58,195 bases of DNA, taken from assembly GCF_022967985.1 (NCBI RefSeq), contig NZ_JALJVC010000022.1, positions 1 to 58,195 on the forward strand, read 5' to 3'. Below are positions 17,708 to 25,724 of the stretch, in pieces; within the stretch, counting starts at the first letter, position 1, and the number at the start of each line of letters is the position of its first letter. Origin of the DNA: Acinetobacter lwoffii (GTDB taxonomy: Bacteria; Pseudomonadota; Gammaproteobacteria; Pseudomonadales; Moraxellaceae). The notes under the pieces are model-generated. The model did not search any database. It had not been told where the DNA came from and was given only the letters and a program-made list of their open reading frames with translations. Both the position numbers and the translations under genes were made by a program.

Positions 17708-19030
17708 ATGTCCCTGTTACGCCGTTGGTTTGATCCAATCCGATCGAGTTGGTTTTACCAAAAACCGACCCGTCAAACGGTGTTATCTATTCAAGATGGG
17801 CTGAGTATCCATTTAAGACTGGATGATGTGTACAGTTATCTGGCGGTACAGCAGTTGCCCCAGCTCGAAGAAATTTTAAGTCCAGAACTCAAGCCGCTAA
17901 AAGTCATCATTTCCAGTGAGCATGCCGAAGCGCCGAACCAGATGTCTTTTGATGAATGGCAGCACTACACGATTAATGATGCAAAAATCTTGTCAAAACA
18001 GCATCGTTTCAGTTTTCATGATACGCCGGAATTACCGAGCGCTGAGGCCTTAAAACAGGCCGAACTGATTTTGCGGCATACGCCGCTGCGGGGACAGGAT
18101 TTCCTGTATTTACTGGAAGATGTATTCCATATGCTCTGGCAAAAACAGACCGGAAAATTGCGCACCTTATATGCCATGGCCAGCCGCCATCATCAGCCAC
18201 AGGATTTTCCTGAACGTATTTTTGATCAGACCCCGATTCTGGCCAGCTATTTTAATTTAGGCGGACGCCAGTATCAGGCGGTCGATGATCTGTTACGTCT
18301 GACCCGACGTCTGGAGCAGCAAAAACTGCTGACCGGTAATCCGATTTTTATGATCGATCACATTGAATGGCGTGAGCATCTAATCAGTGATGCCGAAGAG
18401 CTGAACGAGATCCAGTCGATGGATCCGGAACTGGACTTGTATATCGCGCTGGAAGATCCGATTTCCTGGCTATTACTGGCCTATATCAAGGAAGAACTGG
18501 CGGATTATTATAATATCCAGCTAAATGTCTATCCCTTGTCCTATCGTGGCCGAGATGACTTTGACTGGAGTCTGGCCACCCGTTTATCCAAACGGACGGA
18601 AGTAGAATTTACCCCGTTCTGCCGACCGACTGAGCAGGCGATCGTGCCAATGGCACAATTATTTTATAGCTGTCCCGAGGAGCAGCGGATTGAGGCGATG
18701 TACCAGATCTTGCAGGCCGTCTGGACCCGTGGTGAAGACCTGTCTTATGCACCACATTTCAAGCGTTTGCAGCAACAGTTAAATATTGTAGATCTGACCC
18801 AGGATGATATTCTGGTCAAGCTGCAGGACAATGATATGCTCTGTGAAATGAAGTCCCAGCCGAATTTTCCGGTACTAGAACTGCGCATAGATGATCAAAG
18901 TTATACATTTAATAGCTTATATCGGGTCTGGATGATTGAAAGTATTTTCAGTAATGTGTTAGAAGAAAAGTATAAGAGTAATAATCAAACTGAAAGTGAA
19001 CTGAAAAAACATGGAAAAGATCAAAGCTGA
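17708..19030 (+). CDS. Double DsbA/HCCA-isomerase-like domain protein
   Basis: A 440-residue cytoplasmic protein built of two thioredoxin-fold domains of the 2-hydroxychromene-2-carboxylate isomerase / DsbA-like family. Domain 1 spans about 30-240, starting IHLRLDDVYSYLAVQQL and ending GNPIFMIDHIEW. Domain 2 spans about 245-420, starting DLYIALEDPISWLLLAYI. In both, the thioredoxin CxxC position is replaced (DDVYSYLA, EDPISWLL), so it is not a disulfide oxidoreductase. HCCA isomerases are glutathione-dependent, and the second domain is shortened at its end. GAGG lies 8 bases before the ATG. The 3' end overlaps the chorismate mutase gene by 20 bases. The substrate is unknown. Confidence 0.7.
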   Translation: MSLLRRWFDPIRSSWFYQKPTRQTVLSIQDGLSIHLRLDDVYSYLAVQQLPQLEEILSPELKPLKVIISSEHAEAPNQMSFDEWQHYTINDAKILSKQHRFSFHDTPELPSAEALKQAELILRHTPLRGQDFLYLLEDVFHMLWQKQTGKLRTLYAMASRHHQPQDFPERIFDQTPILASYFNLGGRQYQAVDDLLRLTRRLEQQKLLTGNPIFMIDHIEWREHLISDAEELNEIQSMDPELDLYIALEDPISWLLLAYIKEELADYYNIQLNVYPLSYRGRDDFDWSLATRLSKRTEVEFTPFCRPTEQAIVPMAQLFYSCPEEQRIEAMYQILQAVWTRGEDLSYAPHFKRLQQQLNIVDLTQDDILVKLQDNDMLCEMKSQPNFPVLELRIDDQSYTFNSLYRVWMIESIFSNVLEEKYKSNNQTESELKKHGKDQS

Positions 19031-19298
19031 ATCACTAGAACATGCACGTCAACAGATCGATGCCATTGATACAGCTTTAGTTGAGCTGATCGCTGCGCGT
19101 CAATTTTATGTTGATCAAACCACCCGTTTCAAAAAAACCGAAACCGATTTACAGTCACCGGAACGTATGGAGCAGATTGTAGAAAATGTCAGAGCTCTGG
19201 CGCAAAAACAAGGTGTCGATCAGGAGTTTATTGAACATCTATACCGTGAAATGTTCCAATACTTTATTCAACGTGAACTGAAAGAGTTTCGTCCTTAA
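19011..19298 (+). CDS. Chorismate mutase, AroQ class (monofunctional)
   Basis: A 95-residue all-helical protein of the AroQ chorismate mutase family, which rearranges chorismate to prephenate for phenylalanine and tyrosine synthesis. The helix-1 signature R-x-x-ID-x-ID-x-x-LVELIAAR is at about residues 14-30. The lysine of the active site is in TRFKK (about 38-42), the ERMEQIVENVRALAQKQG helix follows, and the C-terminal glutamine/arginine helix is present. Isochorismate-pyruvate lyase of the same fold is a less likely alternative. Translation is coupled to the upstream double-DsbA-like gene through a 20-base overlap. Confidence 0.8.
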   Translation: MEKIKAESLEHARQQIDAIDTALVELIAARQFYVDQTTRFKKTETDLQSPERMEQIVENVRALAQKQGVDQEFIEHLYREMFQYFIQRELKEFRP

Positions 19299-19316
19299 AC
19301 AGACACGTGCTTTAAT

Positions 19317-19341
19317 AGAAGCCTTGCGGGGCTTCTTTTCA
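19317..19341 (+). terminator. Terminator after chorismate mutase gene
   Basis: AGAAGCC / GGCTTCT hairpin followed by TTT, 18 bases beyond the stop codon. Confidence 0.7.
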
Positions 19342-19375
19342 TTTCTTTAATCGCAAAGTTGAAAAATATAAAGAT

Positions 19376-19399
19376 AAAAAAAGCAGCCATTCGGCTGCT
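19376..19399 (-). terminator. Terminator of uracil/xanthine permease gene
   Basis: On the minus strand, AGCAGCC GAAT GGCTGCT followed by seven T, just past the permease stop codon. Confidence 0.85.
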
Positions 19400-19419
19400 C
19401 AATACTTTTATTTCGAGTT

Positions 19420-20715
19420 TTATTTTTTATCGGCCAGGCTAAAGAACCAGTTCAGGATCAGTGCAGCAAACGTTGCCGTACCAATACCACCCAGATTGAA
19501 GCTGCCAAAAGTCAGGGCAAAATCACCCGTACCTAAAATAATGGTCACCGCAGCCACCATCAGGTTCTTGTTCTGCGAGAAATCGACCTTGTTCTCAATC
19601 CAGATTTTGGCACCAGCAATGGTAATCAAACCAAAGACTACAATCGAAGCACCGGTCAGAATCGCTGTCGGAATCGTGTGAATAATCGCACCAAACTTAG
19701 GCGATAGACCCAGGAACACAGCAAAGACACCCGCGACTGCAAAGATGATGGTCGAGTAAACCCGTGTCACGGCCATCACACCAATGTTTTCACCATAGGT
19801 AGTCATACCCGGCGCACCTACACCACCGGCTAAAGTGGTTGCAACACCATCTGCCACAAAGGCTTTACCAATATGCGGATCGAGGTTTTCACCGGTCATC
19901 GCTCCTACGGCTTTAATATGGCCCAGATTTTCAGCCACCAGAATCAAGGCAATCGGTGCAATGATCAACATGGCATTCAATTCAAAGGTCGGCGCGTGGA
20001 AAGTCGGTAAACCGAACCAGGCTGCTTGCTGAATAGGAAGGAAGTTGATCGCAGTGCCATAACCCATGACATTACTGAGTACGAAGTAAATCAGATAAGC
20101 CAATAACAGGCCAACCAATAACAGCAGGCGCTGTAATAAGCCACGGGTGAATACGGCAATTGAACCCATGCACAACACAGTGACCAGAGACATCCACATA
20201 TTGAAGGTATTGCCCATCACACTTTTCACTGTGACTGGAGCAAGGTTCAGGCCAATGATCATCACCACGGCACCGGTCACTACCGGTGGCATCAGCTTTT
20301 CAATCCAGCGGGTGCCCGTCGCCATGACCAGAAAGCCCATGAGTGCATAGAAGATGCCACATGCGATAATCCCGCCTGCTGCAACGCCAATATTTGGATT
20401 CAGTCCGCCACCACCCGCATAACCTGTTGCTGCGATGACCACACCAATAAAGGCAAAGCTTGAACCTAGATAACTTGGAACCCGGCCACCGGTGATTAAA
20501 AAGAACAGAATGGTACAGATCCCTGACATTAAAATCGCCAGGTTAGGATCAAAGCCCATTAAAAAAGGTGCTAGTACAGTTGCGCCAAACATGGCAAAAG
20601 CATGTTGTACACCCAAAATGACCGTTTGTGCGGGTGGCAAATACTCTGCGGTACCTACTGGTCGTGCATCGATACTGCCCTCATAAGGGCGCCATTTGGG
20701 AAACCAACTGGACAT
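19420..20715 (-). CDS. Uracil-xanthine permease (NCS2 family, UraA-like)
   Basis: Inner-membrane H+ symporter for nucleobases, probably uracil, of the NCS2/NAT family. About 14 TM segments. The opening block LGVQHAFAMFGATVLAPFLMGF is the UraA signature. The substrate-site region around the half-helices (SSFAFIGVV) and the later AENLGHIKAVGAMTGENLDP block are typical of uracil permeases. The start is placed at ATG 20715 (MSSWFPKWRPYEG). Tandem ATGs at 20751/20748 in frame would add 12 residues and have AAGAG upstream, so they cannot be excluded. A palindrome about 110 bases upstream may be its operator. Confidence 0.88.
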   Translation of the reverse strand: MSSWFPKWRPYEGSIDARPVGTAEYLPPAQTVILGVQHAFAMFGATVLAPFLMGFDPNLAILMSGICTILFFLITGGRVPSYLGSSFAFIGVVIAATGYAGGGGLNPNIGVAAGGIIACGIFYALMGFLVMATGTRWIEKLMPPVVTGAVVMIIGLNLAPVTVKSVMGNTFNMWMSLVTVLCMGSIAVFTRGLLQRLLLLVGLLLAYLIYFVLSNVMGYGTAINFLPIQQAAWFGLPTFHAPTFELNAMLIIAPIALILVAENLGHIKAVGAMTGENLDPHIGKAFVADGVATTLAGGVGAPGMTTYGENIGVMAVTRVYSTIIFAVAGVFAVFLGLSPKFGAIIHTIPTAILTGASIVVFGLITIAGAKIWIENKVDFSQNKNLMVAAVTIILGTGDFALTFGSFNLGGIGTATFAALILNWFFSLADKK

Positions 20716-20825
20716 AAAATGAGCACTCAAAAGATAAATTGTGCACATCATACTCTTGTTCTTTAGAAGATTTAATCACTTAAGCAAAATTTTTGTTCAA
20801 ATTAATTCTATGACTTTATTTAAGA

Positions 20826-20843
20826 TTTTACCGGGCGGTAAAA
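20826..20843. promoter_or_regulatory. Palindromic operator-like site upstream of the permease
   Basis: TTTTACCGGGCGGTAAAA, with perfect 7-bp arms around a GGGC centre. The arms and spacing resemble TetR-family operators. The core TACCGGGCGGTA matches, with one C/T change, the site inside the RND promoter at 24530-24541. The rest of the gap between the permease and ppc shows only an AT-rich promoter region. Confidence 0.5.
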
Positions 20844-20967
20844 GAATACTGGGTTAAAATTAAAGTGAAATCAGTAGATTAATTTCTTATTATGAATAGG
20901 GGTATCTATAAATAAATCTGATTTACTATATAAAATAAAATATTTCCTGGCTATTGACTGGTCAATA

Positions 20968-20991
20968 AAAAAGCACATCACCAGGATGTGC
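20968..20991 (-). terminator. Terminator after ppc
   Basis: On the minus strand, GCACATC CTGGT GATGTGC hairpin followed by TTTTTTA, about 20 bases beyond the ppc stop. Confidence 0.85.
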
Positions 20992-21011
20992 TTTCAAATG
21001 GGCATTTTTGC

Positions 21012-23696
21012 TTAGCCAGTATTACGCAAACCGGCTGCAATACCGGCAATACTGACCATCAGCGCATGATCTACCGGGGTGTTTTCGGCCTGTTGCTGTT
21101 CCAGATATAAACGGCGACGTTTCATCAGTTCAGCTTGCAGCAAGTGCAAGGGTAACAGATATGGTTTACGTACCTTCATGGACTGATCCAGTACGCCATT
21201 GCTGCTCAGGAGTTTAGATTCACCTTTCAAGCTTAACAGGGTTTGTACGGCATCCTGCAAACGTTGGCGCAACGCTGTCCCCAGAATTTTCAGATCTTCA
21301 TCCTGGGTCAGATGAGATTCATAATACAGCGCTACATGGGCATCGGCTTTAGACAGTACCATTTCCAGCATATCAATCAGGGTCTGGAAATATGGCCACT
21401 CGGCCAGCATCTCATCGAGTACATTACGCTGTCCCTGATCTAGGACCTCATTCAGTGCAGCACCGGTCCCGAGCCAGGCAGGTAACATCAGGCGAATCTG
21501 GGTCCAGGCAAATACCCAAGGGATGGCACGCAAGGATTCAATGCCGCCGCTGACTTTACGTTTGGCAGGACGTGAACCCAGTGGCAGCATCTGCAGTTCA
21601 AGCTCAGGGGTAACGGTACGCAGGTATTTTACAAAATGCGGATTTTCCCGTACGGTCTGGCGATAGACCTGAACCGACAGTTCGGTCATTTGATGCATCA
21701 GGTCGCGCCATTCCTGTTTTGGCTCAGGTGGCGGGAGCAGGGTCGCTTCCAAGGTGGCAGCGGTATAAATTTCCAGATTTTGCAGCGCGATTTCTTCCAG
21801 CCCGAATTTAAAGCGGATCATTTCGCCCTGTTCAGTCACCCGGATCGCACCGGAAATAGAACCCGGTGGCTGAGAGAACAAGGCTTGCTGGGTTGGTGCA
21901 CCTCCACGGCTGATTGAACCGCCACGACCATGAAACAGGGTCAATTGCACGCCATGTTGCTGGGCAACTGCGGTCAGTTCTTCCTGGGCACGATACTGTG
22001 CCCAGTTGGCCGACATAAAGCCGGCATCCTTGGCAGAATCCGAATAGCCAATCATGACCTCATGCTTGCCCTGAATATGCTGTTTGTACCAGTGCATATT
22101 GAACAGGGTCGACATGGTTGCGGCTGCACCATCCAGATCTTTTAAGGTTTCAAATAGAGGAACCACCCGTAACGCCTGCTCGATGCCGGCTTCTTTTTGT
22201 AAAAGCAGTACCGCCAACACATCACTTGGATATTCTGCCATGGAAATAATATAGGCACCCAGAGACTCGCTCGGCTGTTCGGCCAGTGTGCGCATGGTGG
22301 CAAAGACTTCCTGTACATCCGGATGTTCAATCAGGCTGCCGGCCGGTTCATTCAGATGTTTCGGCAGTAATGGACGCTTGCTTTGTAATTCCTGCAGTAA
22401 AAAGTTTTGACGGGCCTGTTCGGTCCATGTTTCAAAATTCCCCAGTCCCAAATATTCAGTAATGGCTGAAATTGCCTGACGGTGACGGCCGGATTCCTGA
22501 CGGATATCCAGTTTTAGTAGTTCGATCCCAAAACTGTTGACCCGGTAAATAAAGTCCAGCAGGCTGCCATTGGCAATTTCGGCCAGATTGCAGTCCATCA
22601 GTGAACGATAGCAGGTCAGGAGCGGTTGTAAAAGTTCGTCTTTACTTTTAATCACCAGACTGTCATCGGCATCATTGCCTTTTAATTTTTCTGCCAGCCA
22701 GTGTCGCGTCGCTTTCAGGCGGGTACGGGTGTCACGTAAATATTCACGATAGGGTTCAGGATGGGGCTGGCCCAAGGCTTCGGAAATCTCCGGACTGCAT
22801 TGCTGAATGGACAGTTCCCAGCGCAGGTTTTCAATATCACGTACATAGAGATCGGCTGCTTTCCAGCGTGACAGCCATAGTACTTCCTGAGTGACGGTGT
22901 GGGTGACATTCGGGTTGCCATCGCGGTCACCACCCATCCAGGAGGCAAAACGTACTGGTGCGACATCTAAGGGAAGGTTCTGGCCACATTGCGCCTGAAC
23001 CATGCCATTTAGTTCGCGGATAAATTTTGGTACTGCATTCCACAGGGTCTGTTCAATGGTGGTAAAGCCCCATTTCGCTTCATCAATCGGAGTCGGGCGA
23101 TGCTGACGGATTTCATCGGTTTGCCAGGCAGAGCTGATCAGCTGTTTCAGATCGGCCAGAATTGCCTGACGTTCACGTGGCGTCAGTTTCTGCTGGTCGA
23201 ATTTGGACAGGGCATTATTGATGCCATCATATTTTTGAATCAGAGTACGGCGGCTGACTTCTGTGGGATGCGCGGTCAGGACCAGTTCAATTTTCAGTTC
23301 ACAGATTTGCTGATACAGCGTATCGGCAGAAATTTCCTGCTGTTTAAATTTTTTAAATAAAGGCACCAGAGGATTGGGCGATTCTGCAGTGTCATCAAAT
23401 TCGCTCTGACGGCGACGACGCACCACATGATATTGTTCGGCAATATTGGCAAAGTTTAAAAAGTGGGTAAAGGCGCGGGTCAGCGGCAGGATTTCGGCAT
23501 CTTCCAGACTCAAAAATAGTTGTTCCAGTTGTTTTTCTGCTTCGACCTGTCCATCGCGAGCGCCTTTGGACAGGGCTCGGATCTGCTCGATCTGATTAAA
23601 CAAATCCTGCCCGGCATGTAATTTTAAGGTTTCCCCAAGCAAATTACCCAGTAAGCGTACGTCTTCGCGTAGTGGTGCATCAATCTGTTGAATCAT
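21012..23696 (-). CDS. ppc: Phosphoenolpyruvate carboxylase
   Basis: Anaplerotic cytoplasmic enzyme making oxaloacetate from PEP and bicarbonate. 894 residues, normal for the bacterial family. The catalytic histidine is in VLTAHPTEVSRRT (about residue 143). The second signature, FHGRGGSISRGGAP, contains the mobile-loop arginine/lysine-type residues near 590. The C-terminus ends AGLRNTG, the conserved terminal motif needed for activity and inhibitor binding. The gene lies downstream of, and co-directional with, a TetR gene, with 150 bases between, so it probably has its own promoter. Confidence 0.97.
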   Translation of the reverse strand: MIQQIDAPLREDVRLLGNLLGETLKLHAGQDLFNQIEQIRALSKGARDGQVEAEKQLEQLFLSLEDAEILPLTRAFTHFLNFANIAEQYHVVRRRRQSEFDDTAESPNPLVPLFKKFKQQEISADTLYQQICELKIELVLTAHPTEVSRRTLIQKYDGINNALSKFDQQKLTPRERQAILADLKQLISSAWQTDEIRQHRPTPIDEAKWGFTTIEQTLWNAVPKFIRELNGMVQAQCGQNLPLDVAPVRFASWMGGDRDGNPNVTHTVTQEVLWLSRWKAADLYVRDIENLRWELSIQQCSPEISEALGQPHPEPYREYLRDTRTRLKATRHWLAEKLKGNDADDSLVIKSKDELLQPLLTCYRSLMDCNLAEIANGSLLDFIYRVNSFGIELLKLDIRQESGRHRQAISAITEYLGLGNFETWTEQARQNFLLQELQSKRPLLPKHLNEPAGSLIEHPDVQEVFATMRTLAEQPSESLGAYIISMAEYPSDVLAVLLLQKEAGIEQALRVVPLFETLKDLDGAAATMSTLFNMHWYKQHIQGKHEVMIGYSDSAKDAGFMSANWAQYRAQEELTAVAQQHGVQLTLFHGRGGSISRGGAPTQQALFSQPPGSISGAIRVTEQGEMIRFKFGLEEIALQNLEIYTAATLEATLLPPPEPKQEWRDLMHQMTELSVQVYRQTVRENPHFVKYLRTVTPELELQMLPLGSRPAKRKVSGGIESLRAIPWVFAWTQIRLMLPAWLGTGAALNEVLDQGQRNVLDEMLAEWPYFQTLIDMLEMVLSKADAHVALYYESHLTQDEDLKILGTALRQRLQDAVQTLLSLKGESKLLSSNGVLDQSMKVRKPYLLPLHLLQAELMKRRRLYLEQQQAENTPVDHALMVSIAGIAAGLRNTG

Positions 23697-23846
23697 TTTT
23701 TTATTCCCTCACATGCATGCTTTGACTATACCGCGACTGCATGACAATCCAAGTCCCCTAGAGACAAAAGTTGCAGAGCATTGGCTGATTTTTTAGCAAC
23801 TTTTAGGCCACATACGGTGATCGGCGATCAGTCCGAAGGAAAGGAT

Positions 23847-24470
23847 TTAATCCGGCAGGGCATATTTCAGCATAAACAGTTCAATGGCCTGGGCAATGAT
23901 CTGTTGCTGTTCTGCGCTTGAAGGAGGAGGGCTGAGACCCAGCAGGATTTTCTGATGACGTATTCCGGTGAGCAGGGACACAATCAGCTCGGTCTGTTTT
24001 TCTGGAAGATCGACCTGAATAAAGCGGTACTGCTGGGCCAGGGCAAAGAAATCATTCCAGACTGCATCCAGTTTGCTATGCGAGGCCTGATAAAACTGTT
24101 CGGTCAACGGACTTTGCTGCGAGGCCAGTTCCATCAGCAACAGATCCAGTTTGATCGCTTCAGGTAAATGAAGAATATTTAAAGCGCGCTGACAGGCCTG
24201 ATAAAACTCCTGCGCAAAGTCACTGCTCGGCTGCAAGAGTTGAGGATGTTCATGCAGAATGGCTTCACAGGTATCCTCAATCGCACAGCTAAACAGGGTC
24301 GCCTTATCCTGAAAATGGTTATACACCGTCAGCTTGGTTACACCTGCCTCACGTGCAATCTGGTTCATGCTGGAGGCATGATAGCCATGCGCTAAAAACA
24401 GCGCTTTGGCCACGCTGAGTATGCGCTGACGCTTTTCCAGATCCTTGGGTCGTCCTACAGGTATTTGCAC
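23847..24470 (-). CDS. TetR/AcrR family transcriptional regulator
   Basis: A 207-residue repressor. The N-terminal TetR helix-turn-helix covers about 10-58 (RILSVAKALFLAHGYHASSM, then EAGVTKLTVYNHFQDKATLF). A helical ligand-binding domain follows. The start is placed at GTG 24470 because GGAAG sits 5 bases upstream; a TTG at 24482 would add four residues. The gene is divergent from an RND adaptor and pump, the usual layout for a local repressor sensing pump substrates. The palindrome TACCGGGTGGTA in the shared region is the likely binding site and would give repression of the pump and possibly autoregulation. Confidence 0.88.
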   Translation of the reverse strand: MQIPVGRPKDLEKRQRILSVAKALFLAHGYHASSMNQIAREAGVTKLTVYNHFQDKATLFSCAIEDTCEAILHEHPQLLQPSSDFAQEFYQACQRALNILHLPEAIKLDLLLMELASQQSPLTEQFYQASHSKLDAVWNDFFALAQQYRFIQVDLPEKQTELIVSLLTGIRHQKILLGLSPPPSSAEQQQIIAQAIELFMLKYALPD

Positions 24471-24517
24471 AATTTCTTCCAAAAAAAGTCAACACGGTCA
24501 TTGCTTTGATGATTCAG

Positions 24518-24545
24518 TTGTAATTAGCGTACCGGGTGGTATATT
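24518..24545 (+). promoter_or_regulatory. Promoter of RND operon with embedded TetR operator
   Basis: -35 TTGTAA (24518-24523), 16-base spacer, -10 TATATT (24540-24545). The inverted repeat TACCGGGTGGTA (24530-24541) fills the spacer and overlaps the -10, an ideal place for repression by the divergent TetR protein. Confidence 0.6.
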
Positions 24546-24618
24546 AATTAAAAAACAAGCAATTCAATATATCAGCATAGTTTGCCCTAAAAAAGACGAT
24601 CAGATAAGAGCGAATAAG

Positions 24619-25722
24619 ATGAGCAGGATTTACAGCGTATTGGCTGGCATGGTGGTGCTTTGCAGCGTGACCTTAACCGGGTGCAGCAAAGATACTGCTG
24701 CAGCAGAACAGGAAGTTCCCTTTGTCATGGTGGCCACACCCACCACTTCACAGCATGAATTAAAAAGTTATGCCGGTGATGTGCAGGCGCGCCAGCAAAC
24801 GGCGCTGGCCTTTCGGGTCGCTGGACAGGTGACCCAGCGCTTCGCCGATGTGGGTGACCAGGTCAAAGTCGGGCAAGTCCTGGCAACTCTGGATGTCAAA
24901 GATGCCCAGCTGCAGCTGAATGCAGCACGTGCCCAGCTGGAAAGCGCGCAGTCTGCCACTAAGATTGCTCAGGATGAATTACAACGTTTCAAGCAGTTAT
25001 TGCCATCCAATGCCGTGAGCCGCTCACAATATGACGCGATCGAAAACCAGTACAAGACCGCCCTGTCAAATCTGAAGCAGGCACAATCCAATTATGATAC
25101 CGCTAAAAACCAGACTGCTTATAATCAGCTGATTGCCACCAGAAACGGCGTAATCACTGCACGCAATATTGAAACAGGTCAGGTGGTCGCTGCCGGGCAG
25201 GCGGCGTATGAACTGGCAATTGCCGGCGAGCGTGAAGTGGTGATTGGGGTGCCGGAACAGGCAATTGCTGAAATTAGGGTGGGGCAAGCGGCTCTGGTCA
25301 CCTTATGGTCCAAACCTGAAGAAAAATTTGCCGCCATTGTCCGAGAGATTTCACCGGCAGCGGACCAGTCGCGTACCTTTCGGGTTAAAGTTTCCTTACG
25401 TGAAGGCAATGGCCAGATCCAGCTGGGGCAAAGTGCCCGGGTGTTTTTTCAGCACAGCCGCGACAATATGCTCAGTGTGCCGCTATCCAGTGTCTCGGCA
25501 ACGGATCAGCAGGCTTATGTCATGGTGGTCCAGCCGGATCATACCTTACGTAAAGTCCCGGTCCAGCTCGGTGCCTATGGCCGGGACAGTGTTCCTGTAC
25601 TCAGTGGCCTCAAGCCGGAAGACTATGTGGTGATTGGCGGCGTACATCTGCTGCGTAACCAGCAAAAAATCAATCCGATTGATCGTGAAAACCGTCGTGT
25701 GACCATTCAGGCAGGGAGTTAA
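24619..25722 (+). CDS. RND efflux periplasmic adaptor (membrane fusion protein), lipoprotein
   Basis: Periplasmic adaptor linking the RND pump to an outer-membrane channel. 367 residues from ATG 24619. The N-terminus MSRIYSVLAGMVVLCSVTLT ends in a lipobox before Cys (LTGC), so it is a lipidated protein. A lipoyl/barrel-sandwich half (ALAFRVAGQVTQRFADVGDQ) is followed by an alpha-helical hairpin (about 95-165), the second lipoyl half and a beta-barrel domain. A frame open from 24445 would add 58 residues and destroy the signal peptide, so it is rejected. The pump gene follows 2 bases later. No outer-membrane channel gene is present, so a shared TolC/AdeK-type channel is implied. Confidence 0.9.
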   Translation: MSRIYSVLAGMVVLCSVTLTGCSKDTAAAEQEVPFVMVATPTTSQHELKSYAGDVQARQQTALAFRVAGQVTQRFADVGDQVKVGQVLATLDVKDAQLQLNAARAQLESAQSATKIAQDELQRFKQLLPSNAVSRSQYDAIENQYKTALSNLKQAQSNYDTAKNQTAYNQLIATRNGVITARNIETGQVVAAGQAAYELAIAGEREVVIGVPEQAIAEIRVGQAALVTLWSKPEEKFAAIVREISPAADQSRTFRVKVSLREGNGQIQLGQSARVFFQHSRDNMLSVPLSSVSATDQQAYVMVVQPDHTLRKVPVQLGAYGRDSVPVLSGLKPEDYVVIGGVHLLRNQQKINPIDRENRRVTIQAGS

Positions 25723-25724
25723 AC

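Noticed and set aside
17610..17804. 64-residue ORF overlapping the start of the double DsbA-like gene
   Set aside because: It is out of frame with the conserved gene and has no recognisable product.
24445..24618. N-terminal extension of the RND adaptor
   Set aside because: It would start upstream of the promoter and bury the lipoprotein signal; the ATG at 24619 gives a proper signal and lipobox.
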